Assembly (NCBI GenBank): GCA_020796225.1
Contig: CM036753.1
Coordinates: 76,869,865 to 76,933,864 of the forward strand
Origin: Arion vulgaris
Taxonomy: Eukaryota > Mollusca > Gastropoda > Stylommatophora > Arionidae
Direction of reading: 5' to 3'
DNA length: 64,000 nt
Of the stretch, positions 19,808-31,180 are shown one piece after another. Position numbers and translations under genes: made by a program. The notes under the pieces are model-generated. The model searched no databases and was not told where the DNA came from. It worked only from the letters and a program-made list of their open reading frames with translations. Position 1 is the stretch's first letter. The number at the start of each line of letters is the position of its first letter.

Positions 19808-21771
19808 ACTTTAATGACATGTGACCAGCCCATCAATACAAGTCATAAACGATAATAATGGCAAAACGCTAACAGAAAAGAAAGATATACTAGAAAGATG
19901 GCATGAGTACTGTAAAAACTTGTATGAAGACACATCTAAAAATCCACATAAGATAATAACAGAAAGCGAAGAGACAGAACCAGAGCCCATGTTGGATAAA
20001 GTGCGCCTGGCCATCAAAAGTCTGAAGAGAGGGAAGTCACCAGGGTGCGACGATATACCAGCGGATTGATTCAAGCAGACGGGGAGGCCAGTGTTCGTGT
20101 ATATCATAAATTGTACACAAAGATATGGAATAGCTCCTACTGGCCAAATGAATGGAAAAGATCAGTATTTATACCTATTCCAAAGAAGGAAAGCATGAAA
20201 CTATGCACCAACTACAGAACTATTGCCCTTATAAGTCATGCCAGCAAAATCCTACTAAGAATCAGCAAGAAGAAGATGGAACAAAATTTAGAAGACGAAA
20301 TACACAAAGCACAAGCAGGTTTCAGAAGAGGTAGAGGCACTAGAGATCATATCTGTATCATGAGACTCATTATCGAGAAACGCAGAGAATACAACACAGA
20401 CCTGCATGAATGTTTCATAGACTATAGCAAGGCTTTCAACCATATACAACACCAGAAAATGTGGAACATCATGAAAGACATGCACTTTCCAACACACATA
20501 ATACAACTCATAGAATCTCTATACCACGAACAACAGGCAACCAGTAAAATATGAGATTAAATGGCTGAATTGTTCGATATTCAGAAGGGGGTAAGACATG
20601 GGTCTATTTTGTCCCCATACTTATTCAATATATATGCCGAGAACATTATGAGGAATGTAAAAGACGATGCCAACTATGTGAATTACAACCCTTTCACGAT
20701 AGGCGGCAAATCCATACCAGAGCTAAGATACGCAGACGATACAGTATTATTATCCACCAGCCGCCAGAGTGGTTACCGGGGCCCATATTTGGGATGTAAA
20801 GAATAGAACCACTGTTACCTGCCACGCATGTCGTAAGAGGCGGCTTACGGGGAGGGGGAGTTTGGTTAAATCGGATGCACATGTCCTAAAGTGTAGAAGT
20901 TTATGCGTTTAGGGACCTACCAAACCAATGTGCAACGTATACAAGTTCTTGGCAAAGATCAAACATATCACAAAGGTGATTAAAATGGTCGTAAAGAACG
21001 AACGCAAAGAAGAAGAAGAGTATCCACCAGTAAATAGGGTTTGAAAAACCTAATCATGACGGCCAAGAAACATAGCGAAGACTAACATCTATATTTGAAT
21101 ACACACACAAAAATATTTTTAAAATCATGTCAACTGACAAAGCAAAAGGCTCACCTAACATCCAAATAAACAATGAGAAACTTCAATGTGTAGAAAGCTA
21201 CGAATACCTGGGCTCGATAGTCAACAAAAACGGCGATTGCTCCAAAGAGATCTCAAGAAGATTGGCAATAGCAATCATGAAGTTAAACACTACGAAGAAC
21301 ATGTGGCAAAACACCAGCAAAATATTTAAATTAAAAATACGGAGAACATGCATTTTTCCAGTGGCTACTTACGGTTATGAATCATGGACCTTTACACAAA
21401 CAACAAGAACGAAAATCCAGTCCTTCGAAACGAAATGCTACAGAAAGATACTACGAATACCATGGACAGAAAAAGGGAAGAACATGTATGTAAAGAAAAA
21501 ACTGAATGTTACAGACAATTGGCTGATAAACAATATATTATACAGAAAAATTAGATACTTTGGCCCCATCAAGCGTCACGAATGCCTGGAGAGAACAGTA
21601 TTGGAGGGCAGGGTCCCAGGACGCAGAGGCAGACCAAGAAGAAGATGGCTACAAGATATTAAAGAAACCATGAATATGACCATCGACAAAGTGGGTGAAC
21701 TAGCTAGAGACAGAGTGAGTTTTAGATGCGCTGCAAAGAGAGCAACGTCCTATAAAGGACATGCACCTTGA
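19808..21771 (+). pseudogene. RTE-like LINE reverse transcriptase, broken and split by SINE-2
   Basis: Remnant of the ORF of an RTE/BovB-type non-LTR retrotransposon. In order: linker before RT (ILERWHEYCKNLYEDTSKNP; LAIKSLKRGKSPGCDDIPAD), fingers (FIPIPKKES, NYRTIALISHASKILLRI), QAGFRRGRGTRDH, palm motif A CFIDYSKAFN (usual AFD altered to AFN), KGVRHGSILSPYLFN, palm motif C ELRYADDTVLL at about 20735, then the SINE-2 insertion, thumb (VESYEYLGSIVNKNGDC) and tail (GRRGRPRRRWLQDIKETM). At least three frame breaks, near 20067, 20555 and the SINE, inactivate it. The endonuclease domain is missing, so the copy is also 5'-truncated. Confidence 0.9.
20761..21020 (+). mobile_element. SINE-2 copy with target-site duplication
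   Basis: 260-bp insertion just after the YADD motif of the RTE-like LINE, flanked by TATCCACCAG at 20751-20760 and 21021-21030. It contains the conserved CATGTCGTAAGAGGCG core and ends in an (AAG)n tail. No clear tRNA head is seen, so the class of its promoter is unknown. Relatives: 41975-42228 (+), 44830-45075 (-), and weaker ones at 38855-39060 (-) and 55470-55540 (-). Confidence 0.88.
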
Positions 21772-21901
21772 TGGTGAGACATGCGGATAGAGAACCAATA
21801 TGTGTACATTTTTTATGATTAACGTACTCTGTACAGGTGCAGTGACTCAGAACGGGTAGATCTTGGCTTGAATATTTGAACACATGCCTAGAGTATAGTA
21901 G

Positions 21902-22064
21902 AGCTCAATTACAACCAGCAGGTACTCTGAAAGCAGGAAATTAGTAAAGTTACCTCTAAGAACTCAATTACTACTAGCAGGTACTCTAAAAGCAGGAAAT
22001 TAGTAAAGTTACCTCTAAGTACTCAGTTACTACCAGCAGGTACTCTGATCGCAGGAAATCAATT
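21902..22064. repeat. 58-59 bp tandem repeat, first part
   Basis: Three units of the form ACTCAATTACTACNAGCAGG then TACTCTGAAAGCAGGAAAT. A further unit lies at about 23728-23790 on the far side of the LINE-D copy, suggesting that LINE-D inserted into this array. Confidence 0.88.
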
Positions 22065-22065
22065 A

Positions 22066-23720
22066 TCAATTAAATGAGGACTATCATCATGGCACTCCGG
22101 ACATGTCCATAGGTGCTCCGATCTCCGCCTCAGCAAATCCAGCAGCGTCCAGCGGCCCAACACGCCAGTTCGATGTTGAGTAATCAATCTCTTTGCATAT
22201 TTAGGATGTTGCTCTTTTCGGACAGCATCAATATTGACACCCATCTCTTTCAGTCTGGTCATCTAATGGGATTCACAGTCCTGAAACTCCTCTGTTCGGA
22301 AAGACTCTCTCAATGCGTGAAGAATGTCATTTTGATCCATGGCAGCACCTTCTGATATTGTAGCCAAGCCAGCCAATCTATCAGCTCGCTCATTACCCCT
22401 AAGTCCTGCGTGCCCAGGGACAAAATGAAGGTGATTTCTCTGATCATTGTCTGTACTAGTACCTCCACCTAGTTGCGCCTTACTATTCCTGATTCGACTT
22501 TACGAATCATGCTCATGGAGTCACTGAAAAAGCCCGCGCAGCGTTGTTGGCGAATGACTGAACCATCGGTGTAAACAACCACATCTGTATCATTGATGTT
22601 GTCATTCAAGTGGACCTCAACCTCCACGTTAATCAGTGATGGATTATTTTGTTCGCAGCTTTTCTTAATAGATGTAATAACTGTGAAAGCAGTCTAAAAT
22701 TGAGGTGGCACAGCAATCCATTCCTCTCCTGGTTCAATTCCTGAAGGATCACATATTTTCCTAAGAGTATCTTCCGCCTGACTCAGTCATGATCTGCGTC
22801 TCTTGAGTCTACACCATTTCTCCCTTTTAATGAATTCTTCATCTAGAGGATGTTTTTTGTTTACGTTGATTTTTAGATATGATCGAACCCTCCAAATTTT
22901 AATTCTGTTAGCAGTAGTGGGGAGGTCAAGAAGGAATCTTATTGACACTCCTGGTGTATCGTTGGTGCATCCCAGAATGATGCGCATAAATTATTGCCAG
23001 TCTCACTGTTTGTGTAGGACTAATTGTTAAGACAGCGCATGCATATTCTATACATGACAGAGTTATGCCTTGGTACAGAAGAAGGCGTTGCTCAATGTTA
23101 GCAGCCACCATGATTCTCAGTGCGGATAGTGCGTTGCGAGCCTTGGCAATAACTTGGTCGATATGGTCCCTAAAGCATAGACTGCGATCAAATTTTGCAC
23201 CCAAATAACTCATAGATGCTGCTGGTGAGTGTATGTCCATCTATAGGGACATGTGGTGTTTCAGAATTTACAATGTGATTATTTAGGGAGAACCATGATA
23301 GCACAGCTTTTGGTATGGTTTATTGTTGGACCAGAGACATCGCACCAGGCCATGATGCGGTCCAGTTCTTCCTGTAGTTTATTAGCAATTTCATCCCTGT
23401 TTCTCCCTTATCTGTACACCATGATGTCATCTGCAAATGACAGTGTTAGTCCCCTGCCAGATAGTTGCTGCTTCGTGAATACATTGAATAGTATTGGAGA
23501 TAGTGGGGGACCCCTGTGGTAGGGAAATAAGACCAAGAGAGACTCTGCGTAGAACCATCACCAGAGAAGGCTCAACGATGGGCCTAGTAAACATTAAAGA
23601 CTTAAAACAAATAGCAACGAACCGCGAGACATGAAGAGCTATGACCTCTGCCCTATGCGCCCACAGGCCCAAGAGGAAAGACTAACCTGTGGTAGGCCCG
23701 GTGAATTTTTTTTCGACAGT
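22066..23720 (-). pseudogene. LINE-D: non-LTR retrotransposon, RT plus RNase H, broken
   Basis: Minus-strand remnant in the order reverse transcriptase then RNase H, as in the I/Jockey-like groups that carry RNase H. RT: SLPQGSPTISNT near 23510, then in another frame FADDIMVYR near 23415. Thumb: MSYLGAKFDRSLCFRDHI (23140-23210). RNase H region 22300-22720 is in broken frames but matches the intact-looking domain at 34464-35284. C-terminal part: LKEMGVNIDAVRKEQHPKYAKRL (22059-22262). Multiple frameshifts make it inactive. The 3' end is the AACTGATAA-like tail near 22066. Confidence 0.85.
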
Positions 23721-23830
23721 TACTTCTATGAACTCAGTTACTACTAGCAGACACTCTGAAAGCAGAAAATGAGAACAGTATCTCTACCCTGATTGCTGAA
23801 TTTACAAAAAAACTGTTAGGTTGGCAAAGT
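23721..23830. repeat. 58-59 bp tandem repeat, far side of LINE-D
   Basis: A single unit (GAACTCAGTTACTACTAGCAG) continuing the array at 21902-22064. Confidence 0.75.
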
Positions 23831-24008
23831 TCTGCTCAGGACAAGCTATTGAATAATGATCCGTGGCGGCTGGTAGTCATTTTTCTTGGTGGTGTCCAGC
23901 AAAATGTTCGGAAAAATCGTGGTTTTTTGAGTATTTACTATTATTTGTCTATTCCGGGAAGTTATTACCCTTTCAGGAAAAGAACAACTGCTTCTGTTTT
24001 GCAACAGC

Positions 24009-24119
24009 TTGAAACTAAAGAGAGTTGGCTACTAAATAATATAAAATCAAGAACAATTAAATATCTTGGACACATCAAACGACAGGAGCGCCAAGAGAAG
24101 ATTTTTAAAAACCGAAAAC
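24009..24119 (+). mobile_element. LINE tail fragment interrupted by the DNA transposon
   Basis: Encodes ETKESWLLNNIKSRTIKYLG then HIKRQERQEK, a post-RT tail of the RTE type (compare the NWLINNILYRKIRYFG phrase in the 19.8-21.8 kb LINE). It ends at the left terminus of the DNA transposon and the flanking sequence resumes at 26134. Confidence 0.7.
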
Positions 24120-24121
24120 TA

Positions 24122-24136
24122 TAGTGCGTTTCAAAA
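24122..24136 (+). repeat. Terminal inverted repeat, left
   Basis: TAGTGCGTTTCAAAA, perfect reverse complement of 26117-26131. Confidence 0.92.
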
Positions 24137-24443
24137 CGTTCGGTCAACGATTGATCTCAAATATCTCCATATTCATTGCATGGATGAACGTGATTTTTGC
24201 ATGTAGTGTTGTATTTCCGATGTCCCAACGATTTTCTAAAATTCAATGTTGCAGGTAGTGTACTTTTCTTGCAACGGCGAATTCCTTTGATCTTTTCAAA
24301 CCTAGTAATTATTTGGTGCTGGAAGAAAATAATTTACCGTAAATTTTAAAAATCACATATTTTCGGCATAGGCGTATATACAATTCGAATTTTGGAGGGT
24401 GAGATAACTCATATTATATAAATCATATAAAGTGTTTACTCAC

Positions 24444-25717
24444 TTATTCTGAGTCCGATGAGTCTAACATATTGATGACTATTCTTGGCTGCACGAACGA
24501 CAGTCCATCTTTGTCCCAGTAGTCATTTTCCTCCTTTAAGACATGGTCATCGCATTTACACCAATAATCTCTGTCTATCTTCGACAGGGCGGCATATGTT
24601 AGTTCTTTCATATTGCTTAGCTTGAAAGTTTTATTTTCAGCTGCTACCAGTCCTTTAACTTTGGCCCAAATGAGTTCAATTGGGTTTAAGTGTGAATGAT
24701 AAGTTGGTAGTCTCAAACACACATTACCATACTGTTGAATCAACTTGTCTGTTTGGAATACCCTGGTCTTCTGTGATGTTTTAACAATAGATAGTAATTC
24801 AGACTTCAAAAACCCCTCGTTAAATGGAATGTTCTCCTTTCTGAGCCAAAGTTTTATAGCATCTTTTGTCCTCGAAGATGTCGGGATTTTGTTTTCTTCT
24901 GACACAGTGTTGTGGTATGATGCGTTGTCCATTATCACGCAGGATGGTCTGTCTAGGGACGGAAGAAGAGTATGCTCAATCCAATCTCTAAATATGTTAC
25001 CGTTCATCTCGGTATGATAGTCCCTGTTGTCCGTATAATTGGAAGTGAAAATAAGTTCAGCATCTTTAACCAGCCCATTTTGTCTGCTGCCTGCATGTGC
25101 CATTATCAGACGTTGTCCTTTTCCACTAGGTACATATCGTTTAATTGTTCCATCGGATAACTGCCACTCCTTTTCATTAGTGTGGTGAGCATTGATCCAG
25201 GTTTCATCCACATACACAATATCGTAACCTTGATTACGCATTTCCCGTACTTCACGTAAATATTTCCTTCTCAGACGTACTAAATGCGGCTTCTCGCAGA
25301 TGACATTTCTCCCATTAGCGTACTTCCTAAAAGTAAAGCCGATGCTTCTAACTGTTCTCCATAACGTTGATTTCGATACATCAATGTCATTGTGTATTCT
25401 TAACCTAATCTTCAGCTTTCTTAGTGTCACAGTTTCTTTGGAATCGAACATTCTGCAAATTTCTCTTCTAATCACATCCCTGTCAAAATTGTCTACTGTA
25501 CTTTCTTTCTGCCTTGAGTATTGACTGTACTGACAGCTCCATTAACATTGAGTAATTTATGTAGATATCTTTTACTTAAGCCCAAATCATGCATAATTCT
25601 CTGTTCAGGATTTGATATACTCCGATACAGTTTTCCACGATTAGATTCTCTGATAAAATATTTATACATTTTCACAGCCACTGTATGCAGTGTAAGAAAC
25701 TTGATTTTCATACCCAT
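24444..25717 (-). pseudogene. DDE transposase (IS630/Tc1/mariner superfamily), one frameshift
   Basis: Two frames join near 25497. The N-terminal part (25717-25493, 74 codons) has a helix-rich MHDLGLSKRYLHKLL segment suited to DNA binding. The main part (25475-24444, 343 codons) carries the catalytic core: YVDETWINAHH (first Asp), VIMDNASYHNT (second Asp) and YHSHLNPIELIWAKVK (Glu). By count, 83 residues separate the second Asp from the Glu, far more than the 34-41 of most Tc1/mariner families and close to the DD82E group known as Sailor. That comparison is from memory. One missing base in the GGCAGAAAGAAAGTAC region breaks the ORF; no other stop interrupts it. Confidence 0.88.
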
Positions 25718-26116
25718 TGTATAACAAATCTAGAATACTAAACGTTTTGTAATACACCTATGCTCTGAAAACACAAACGGTAAATTGTAACTAAACACAC
25801 CGGAAGGATCATTATACATTTTTAAAAGTGCGATAAAGCGATTAAAATCGGGAAAACCAAGTGAAAAAAAAAACGTGCAAGTCGTGGAACTTGCAACATC
25901 TCACAAATATGAAGGAGTAATTCTTCTCATTATATGGTTGGCTAAGGAGATGGTCACTTTTATATACTTTACATAAAGAAAATTTTAAACCATACCTTTG
26001 TTATTGAGTAAAAAAATATCATCCTCGGGACATTACGATCATTAGATCATATGCAAAGTTACAACAATTACGGTAAAGCGGTTGCAGAGATATTAAATTT
26101 TCCCCGCGGAAAATCA

Positions 26117-26131
26117 TTTTGAAACGCACTA
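26117..26131 (-). repeat. Terminal inverted repeat, right
   Basis: TTTTGAAACGCACTA on the plus strand, mirror of the left terminus. Confidence 0.92.
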
Positions 26132-26133
26132 TA

Positions 26134-26520
26134 GTCTGGAACGCAAATTGAAAATGCGTCACCCGCATGACCAAAAAAAAAACGAGTAACACGAACTTAT
26201 CAACGAGTCTAGAGCGTCTTATATAAATTTAGGTGATTCGTGCTACGTTCTGTGAAGGATGTTGTATGTAGTGTACTGTAAAGACGTGAAATTCTCACTT
26301 CTGTTGTATTCTTTGCTTGATAAAGGCAATGTGGTCGAAACGTTTCTGTGTATTGTCATTGTTTTTGTAAATATCTAGTATTTTGTTATTGTTAAAAATG
26401 TTTTTACGTGTTTTGCTCAACACAGTTGACAACTAACTCAAATTAGTCAAATCAAATAAATGTACGAAAGAAAATTACTTTAGACAAGGTGTATTAATTC
26501 AAGGGACAATTCTCTAAATC
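26134..26520. other. Transposon flank and dispersed motif
   Basis: The first ~60 bp continue the interrupted LINE tail. Near 26314-26345 is the TTGCTTGATAAAGGC...GTCGAAACGTTTC motif also present at 1069-1284. Otherwise non-coding. Confidence 0.55.
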
Positions 26521-26924
26521 TAATCTTATTCTATGATGGTTTGTTATATATTACTATTATTTTCGATAATTGTATATTATTTTTATATAAAACTGGGGAT
26601 TCAATCGATAATTTTAACGGACTATTTAATCTAGAGTCCTTGTTTATCTGGGAAGTAGTTTGGCCCCGTAAGAATGAATATATCTTCCGGCTAAATGAAA
26701 ATGACATAATTGTTTTGGCAATTATCATTGCAATAGCGATCAAAGGCCATAGGTTGCAATGTTACATCTTAGATAGGAATCTTGTAAACTAGTCCCAGAA
26801 ATAGTGCATGGCACAATGCGCGAAGTATTAGAGGCAAAATGAGGAGTTTCAGTATATATAATATTGTTTAATAAGGAGATGTTATATATTAATACGATTG
26901 TAATATTATTCTGGTATAATATTT
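26521..26924. other. No gene recognised
   Basis: AT-rich, with overlapping sense and antisense ORFs of 70-83 codons but no recognisable product or repeat. Confidence 0.45.
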
Positions 26925-27285
26925 AAATTTTAGTGGTATATATTCAACTTTTAAAGCTAATCAGTACCAAGTTAAAAGTAATAATTACGAAAAAATAATG
27001 TATAAAATAATAAGTACATGTTAATTATTTTTGGTTTGGTGGGACCGGTTCTAACTCGCCCCTAATGACCAGGGGCGTATACTAATTTGGGAGGAAAGAT
27101 GATGAATTTCTGATTCAGACTGTGTGTGATATTTTAGCGTTAAATATCAACTTTCAAAGCTAATCAGTATCCCGTTGAAAGTAATAATTATGAACAAATA
27201 ATGTCTAAAATAATAAGTACACGTTACTCAATATTTTTGGTGGGGCCGGGAGCCACTGGCCCTAATGACGAGCCGCCCCTGATAA
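26925..27285. repeat. Diverged direct repeat of ~150 bp
   Basis: 26935-27080 and 27135-27280 share ordered blocks: AAAGCTAATCAGTA, AGTAATAATTA, AAAATAATAAGTACA, TTTTTGGT and CCCCTAATGACCAGGGG or GGCCCTAATGACGAGCC. The second copy follows with a ~50-bp spacer. The origin is unknown; the GGCCCTAATGACGAGCCGCC end looks like a transposable-element terminus. Confidence 0.7.
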
Positions 27286-27584
27286 TGATGATGACTATTA
27301 CAAATATTTTTTAATATGTATGTTTTTTTTTTTTTATTATCAAGACACTGAAGATTCTAAACTATCACTTTAGTTTTTTTTATCACTTCTCACGTCTAGA
27401 TTACTTCTATTGGTTTTCCATCTTCACCTTGTCATTTGTGTGTAGGTTCTGATCAGGACAAGCTATTGGATGGAGATGATGATCTGTGTAAATGCTGAGC
27501 TCGTTTATAGCTTTTCTTTACACAAATCACCAGATACAGATGGTATACCAACTATTGCCAGTCTCTTTCTCTTCATCCCTCTAT
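27286..27584. other. No gene recognised
   Basis: AT-rich spacer with T runs. A GATCAGGACAAGCTATTGGAT phrase near 27451 resembles 23837-23855, which suggests a dispersed repeat. Confidence 0.4.
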
Positions 27585-27867
27585 ATCTCTAATATATATA
27601 TATATATATATATACATCGGGGGTCTCAGTATCGTAGCGGTTAGGTGCTCGTCTCTCGTGCCAAATGTAACCGGTTAGCTCCTTGTAAAGCCATCGGGGT
27701 AATTTTCTAGAGATCCCGATCTCAGTGTAGGTGAGATCGAGTTCATAGTCCTATCGGAGACGGATGATAAAACGTAGGTCCCGTGTTCAATTTGAGCATG
27801 TAAAAGAACCCTTGGCAGCTCAAAATCGAGAAGAGCAGGCTGAAAAGCTGCTTTTTCTTTTGTCATT

Positions 27868-28260
27868 CTCTGCTTTTTTCCGTTAGGCGTAGAAGGATTA
27901 ACTGATGATCGTTTTCCGCGATAGTGCACGCTCGGTCGCTTGATATTGTGAGATATTGTGGAGTTTCATCTGTAACTCCATCAAAACATCTTTTTCTTGG
28001 TCTGCCCCTTCCTTTTGATGATTCCATTTTGGGGCGCTCATGCAACTGTTGTGTTCGGGTTTACTCTCACCAAGTGACGAAACAATTTGAGTCTCTTTTT
28101 TCAATGAATCTAATAGCAGGTGTTTTTCCGACTGTTCTTCTAATTTCCTCATTTCTTATATGGTCTCTTCTTGTTTTATTTACCGCTTTCCACAAGCATC
28201 TCATTTAACAAGTGGTAATTTTCCTTTCTTGTTCTTTTGTTAGGGCCCATGTTTGACACT
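27868..28260 (-). mobile_element. LINE tail inserted in SINE-3
   Basis: Minus-strand RTE-like C-terminal tail in broken frames: KGRGRPRKRCFDGVTDETPQ near 27985-28025, preceded by a segment matching EKHLLLDSLKKE. A close relative is at 31075-31180 (minus). Confidence 0.78.
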
Positions 28261-28296
28261 GGTAGAACAGTGTTGGTATAAAGATTGCATTTATAA

Positions 28297-28412
28297 TTTG
28301 TATTTTAGTCTCTTCTAAAATTGCTGAGTGTTTCAAGGCTGCCCGTGTAAAATTGTTGGGTGTTTCAAGGCTGCCCGTGTAAAATTGCTGGGCGTTTCAA
28401 GGTTGCCCGTGT
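28297..28412. repeat. ~36-bp tandem repeat, three units
   Basis: Units of GTGTTTCAAGGCTGCCCGTG plus TAAAATTGCTGG, within the insert in SINE-3. Confidence 0.9.
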
Positions 28413-28625
28413 AAAATTCATAAGAAAAAAATACAAAATATAAATCCTACAAAATATCTTCACCATCTTCAAAATTGCATCGGGATCCACGCCGGTGCTG
28501 CGGAGCTCGTGAACTGCAGCTAAAATCTTCCTGTGTAAGAAAGAGGCCGGAGCACAAATGGTTGCTCACCAAGGTGCAATGATCATGGTCCTATCAATCA
28601 ATCAATCAATATCTCTAATATATAT

Positions 28626-28803
28626 CACGCCATTTTCTTCTTATTCCTTATTTTAAAAATGCATTGTTATCTAACAACTTATCCATTTATGTTCTTATAC
28701 TGTACCCTTTTGTCTCTTATTTATATTTTCTCGCTCTCTCTATCTCTCTTTGTTTTTCTCTTTATTTGGATATGTTCTTTTTGTCTTTCTTTCTCGCCCC
28801 TTC

Positions 28804-28840
<37 letters not shown>

Positions 28841-29392
28841 CTCCACCATTATTTTTTAAATTTCTTTCTCATTGTCTCTCGTTTTTATCTCTCCCTCTCT
28901 TTTTTTCTCTCTCTTTCTGTATCTTTCTTTATATCTATATTTACATTCTATTTTACTCGTTCCTGCTCTTTCGTGTTCTCTCACACTCTTTTCTCTCTCA
29001 GTAAGGTTTCTTTCTTTCAACATTATAGTGAAAGTTTTGTTGAAATTCATATTTTTAGGTGGTATTTTTTTTTAAATTTCCACTTTCACACCCGTCACCC
29101 CTAATGTCATTTTAATGTTTCCATCTTCTGGTATTTTTCCTAATTTTTCATGTTTTTCCCTATTTAAAACTTCTCTTTCCCTCTTTATTTCGTTCTTTCT
29201 TTCTTGTCTTTCTTTTTCTCCCTCTTCACGCTCTCTCTTGCAGTTATCCACCTTTCAACTTCTTTCTTATTGTCTCTATTTTATTCTACCTCGTCTCTCC
29301 CCTTTTCTTTATGTAATCCTTTCTGTATCTTTATTTATATATATATATAAAGATACAGATAGTTTCCCTCTTTCTTGCTCTTTCCTCCTCTT

Positions 29393-29424
<32 letters not shown>

Positions 29425-29620
29425 GGGGATTTCTGTCTTTTAACATTATAGTGAAATTGTTATTGACATTCATATTTCTCGATTGTGTTATTTTTTTATA
29501 ACTTTCAATTTCACACCCGCCACCCCTATAATGCAGTTTAATCTATTTCCACCCTTTGGTATTTCTGATAATTTTTCATGCTTTTTGTCTCCATTCAAAA
29601 CACCCCCTCCTTTTCCCCAA
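28626..29620. repeat. CT-rich low complexity with a ~415-bp tandem duplication
   Basis: 28860-29190 and 29265-29610 share the order TTGTCTCT, (CT)n, AACATTATAGTGAAA, ATTCATATTT, TTTCACACCCG(C/T)CACCCCTA, ATTTTTCATG. Diverged to perhaps 75-80 percent. The ORFs of 66-146 codons crossing it are Ser/Leu/Phe-rich translations of pyrimidine repeats and are not called as genes. Confidence 0.8.
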
Positions 29621-30640
29621 CGTTGGCAAACTACAATATTGTGTCATATTGTTTGTTTGAACTTTACAATTTCCTATTACTCAAATAATGCATAATACGG
29701 ATAAACATAGTCATAAACATTGGTTACTTTCTGATTTTTTATCATTGTAATTTATTTCCTTTTTTCAAACTCCTTACTGTTGTGTGGAAATTTAAATAAA
29801 TTATTGTTTACACTTGAGATGACAAATGTAAAATAAAGAAACACGAAAGACCAATCCTTCGGATTTCCTGAACTAGTTTTATTGACGGTTACCTGATAGT
29901 TGTGAAACACTTTCAAGGGTGATGATTTAGATTGATAATCCCGATAGCTACTTTAAGACCGATATTCCCGGGATACCCTCTACCCTGATGTGAGCGTCAC
30001 CAGCCCACGTACTATTGAACAGGATTATAATGATTGATCAATTGATCTCCTTGCAATATTTTTCCAATAAATAGCAATCTCTCAATTGAAAATATCATAT
30101 CAGTTTAATTTTATCCCTGCATTAAGAAATCATCATGTTTCAACTGTTGAATTTAGGTGATACAATTTTTACTAATAAATAATTATTTTGTAGTAGCTGG
30201 TAAATTGCTGCAATTATAGTGATCTTTATTATAGCAATAAGAAGTATACATGTTATGAATATGTTACGAAGCTCATACCAGCGCGAGATCTAAACTACGA
30301 AATAATAATGTAAATAAAACTTAAGACATCGATGTAAAAAATGAGAAACATTAACCAATATTTAGGTATCTACTGCTGTTGTTGTTGCTAGAGTTTTGTT
30401 TTGGTGGGTTTAAAAAAAAATATTTAACAAAAGCTATTTTTTTAAAATTATGTTTTTAATTTGTATGTGTCTATTTATATTAATTGTTTTTGCAAGACTA
30501 GACGCTAATGAAGACTATTTAACAGTGAAGCTCGTTCTCTTCTGTTTAGCAGTCGAGTTTTATAAATTTAATGTTTAACTTATTGAACAAGTTTCCAAAC
30601 CTAGACGCTGACATCATACGATAGAGGAAAACTAGTCACA
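29621..30640. other. No gene recognised
   Basis: AT-rich sequence without long ORFs, repeats or RNA signals that I can support. Confidence 0.5.
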
Positions 30641-30644
30641 GGTC

Positions 30645-30985
30645 AGATGAAGTGTCTACGCAGAATGCTTGGAGTATCAAGAAGAGACTGGTTTAGAAAT
30701 GAGACATCAGAAATAAAGTGGCGACAACCTCAGTACTGAACTTCATCAAGAAACAATAAATTAAAGGGTGCGGCCACATAAACAGATTACCAACAGACAG
30801 TGCACCTCATAGAGCAATGCTACTTCGATACAGTGGATACAAAGAAAAAGACGTACACGCAAAAAGTGAACTGCGGAAATAACAGAGGCGGCGAAAAACA
30901 TTGTTTATGAATCGCAGACAAAAGTCCGTTATATAAATTCTCTTCTTGTCCTAACGCTATGAGGCAAACCATGATTAGAGAAAAG
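30645..30985 (+). mobile_element. LINE-B tail remnant
   Basis: Nucleotide-level match to 19240-19590: CGCAGAATGCTTGGAGTATC, CCTCAGTACTGAACTTCATC, GCACCTCATAGAGCAATGCT, ending with GAGAAAAGAAGAAAAAA. Frames are destroyed by indels. Confidence 0.82.
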
Positions 30986-31074
30986 AAGAAAAAATAATAC
31001 GTTTCCGAGTCTAAGATTTAATTTATACGCTTTATTTGTTTCATGCAACCTAAGAACATCGCTAAAACTGTACT

Positions 31075-31180
31075 TGATATGGTGTGGTATTGTGGAGTTT
31101 TAAGATGTCTGTAACTCCATCAACCTATCTTTTTCTTGGTCTGCCCTTTCCTCTTGATGATTCCATTTTCAGGTTTGAAA
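31075..31180 (-). mobile_element. LINE tail fragment
   Basis: Matches 27950-28035: TCTTTTTCTTGGTCTGCCC and TTGATGATTCCATTTT in the same order. Only ~100 bp survive. Confidence 0.75.

Larger units (their letters stand above)
24122..26131 (-). mobile_element. IS630/Tc1/mariner-type DNA transposon with wide-spaced catalytic triad
   Basis: A 2010-bp element with 15-bp perfect terminal inverted repeats TAGTGCGTTTCAAAA at both ends and TA target duplication (24120-24121 and 26132-26133). It contains a transposase on the minus strand (25717-24444) and short non-coding flanks; the inner ends beyond the 15 bp match only loosely. The coding region has a single apparent frameshift, so this copy is recent but probably inactive. 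Confidence 0.92.
27600..28610 (+). mobile_element. SINE-3, full-length but split by a LINE fragment
   Basis: The tRNA-like head starts near 27619 (GTAGCGGTTAGGTGCTCG) and the body to about 27855 includes GGAGACGGATGATAAAACG. The 3' half resumes at about 28432-28610 and ends in (ATCA)n repeats. Comparison with the uninterrupted minus-strand copy at 45205-45640 shows that 27868-28430 is an insert. Flanking ATCTCTAATATATAT at 27585-27599 and 28611-28625 is the target-site duplication. The ORF across its 5' half is a by-product. Confidence 0.88.

Noticed and set aside
28659..29501. Several 66-146 codon ORFs in CT-rich DNA
   Set aside because: Low-complexity Ser/Leu/Phe translations of pyrimidine repeats in several overlapping frames.
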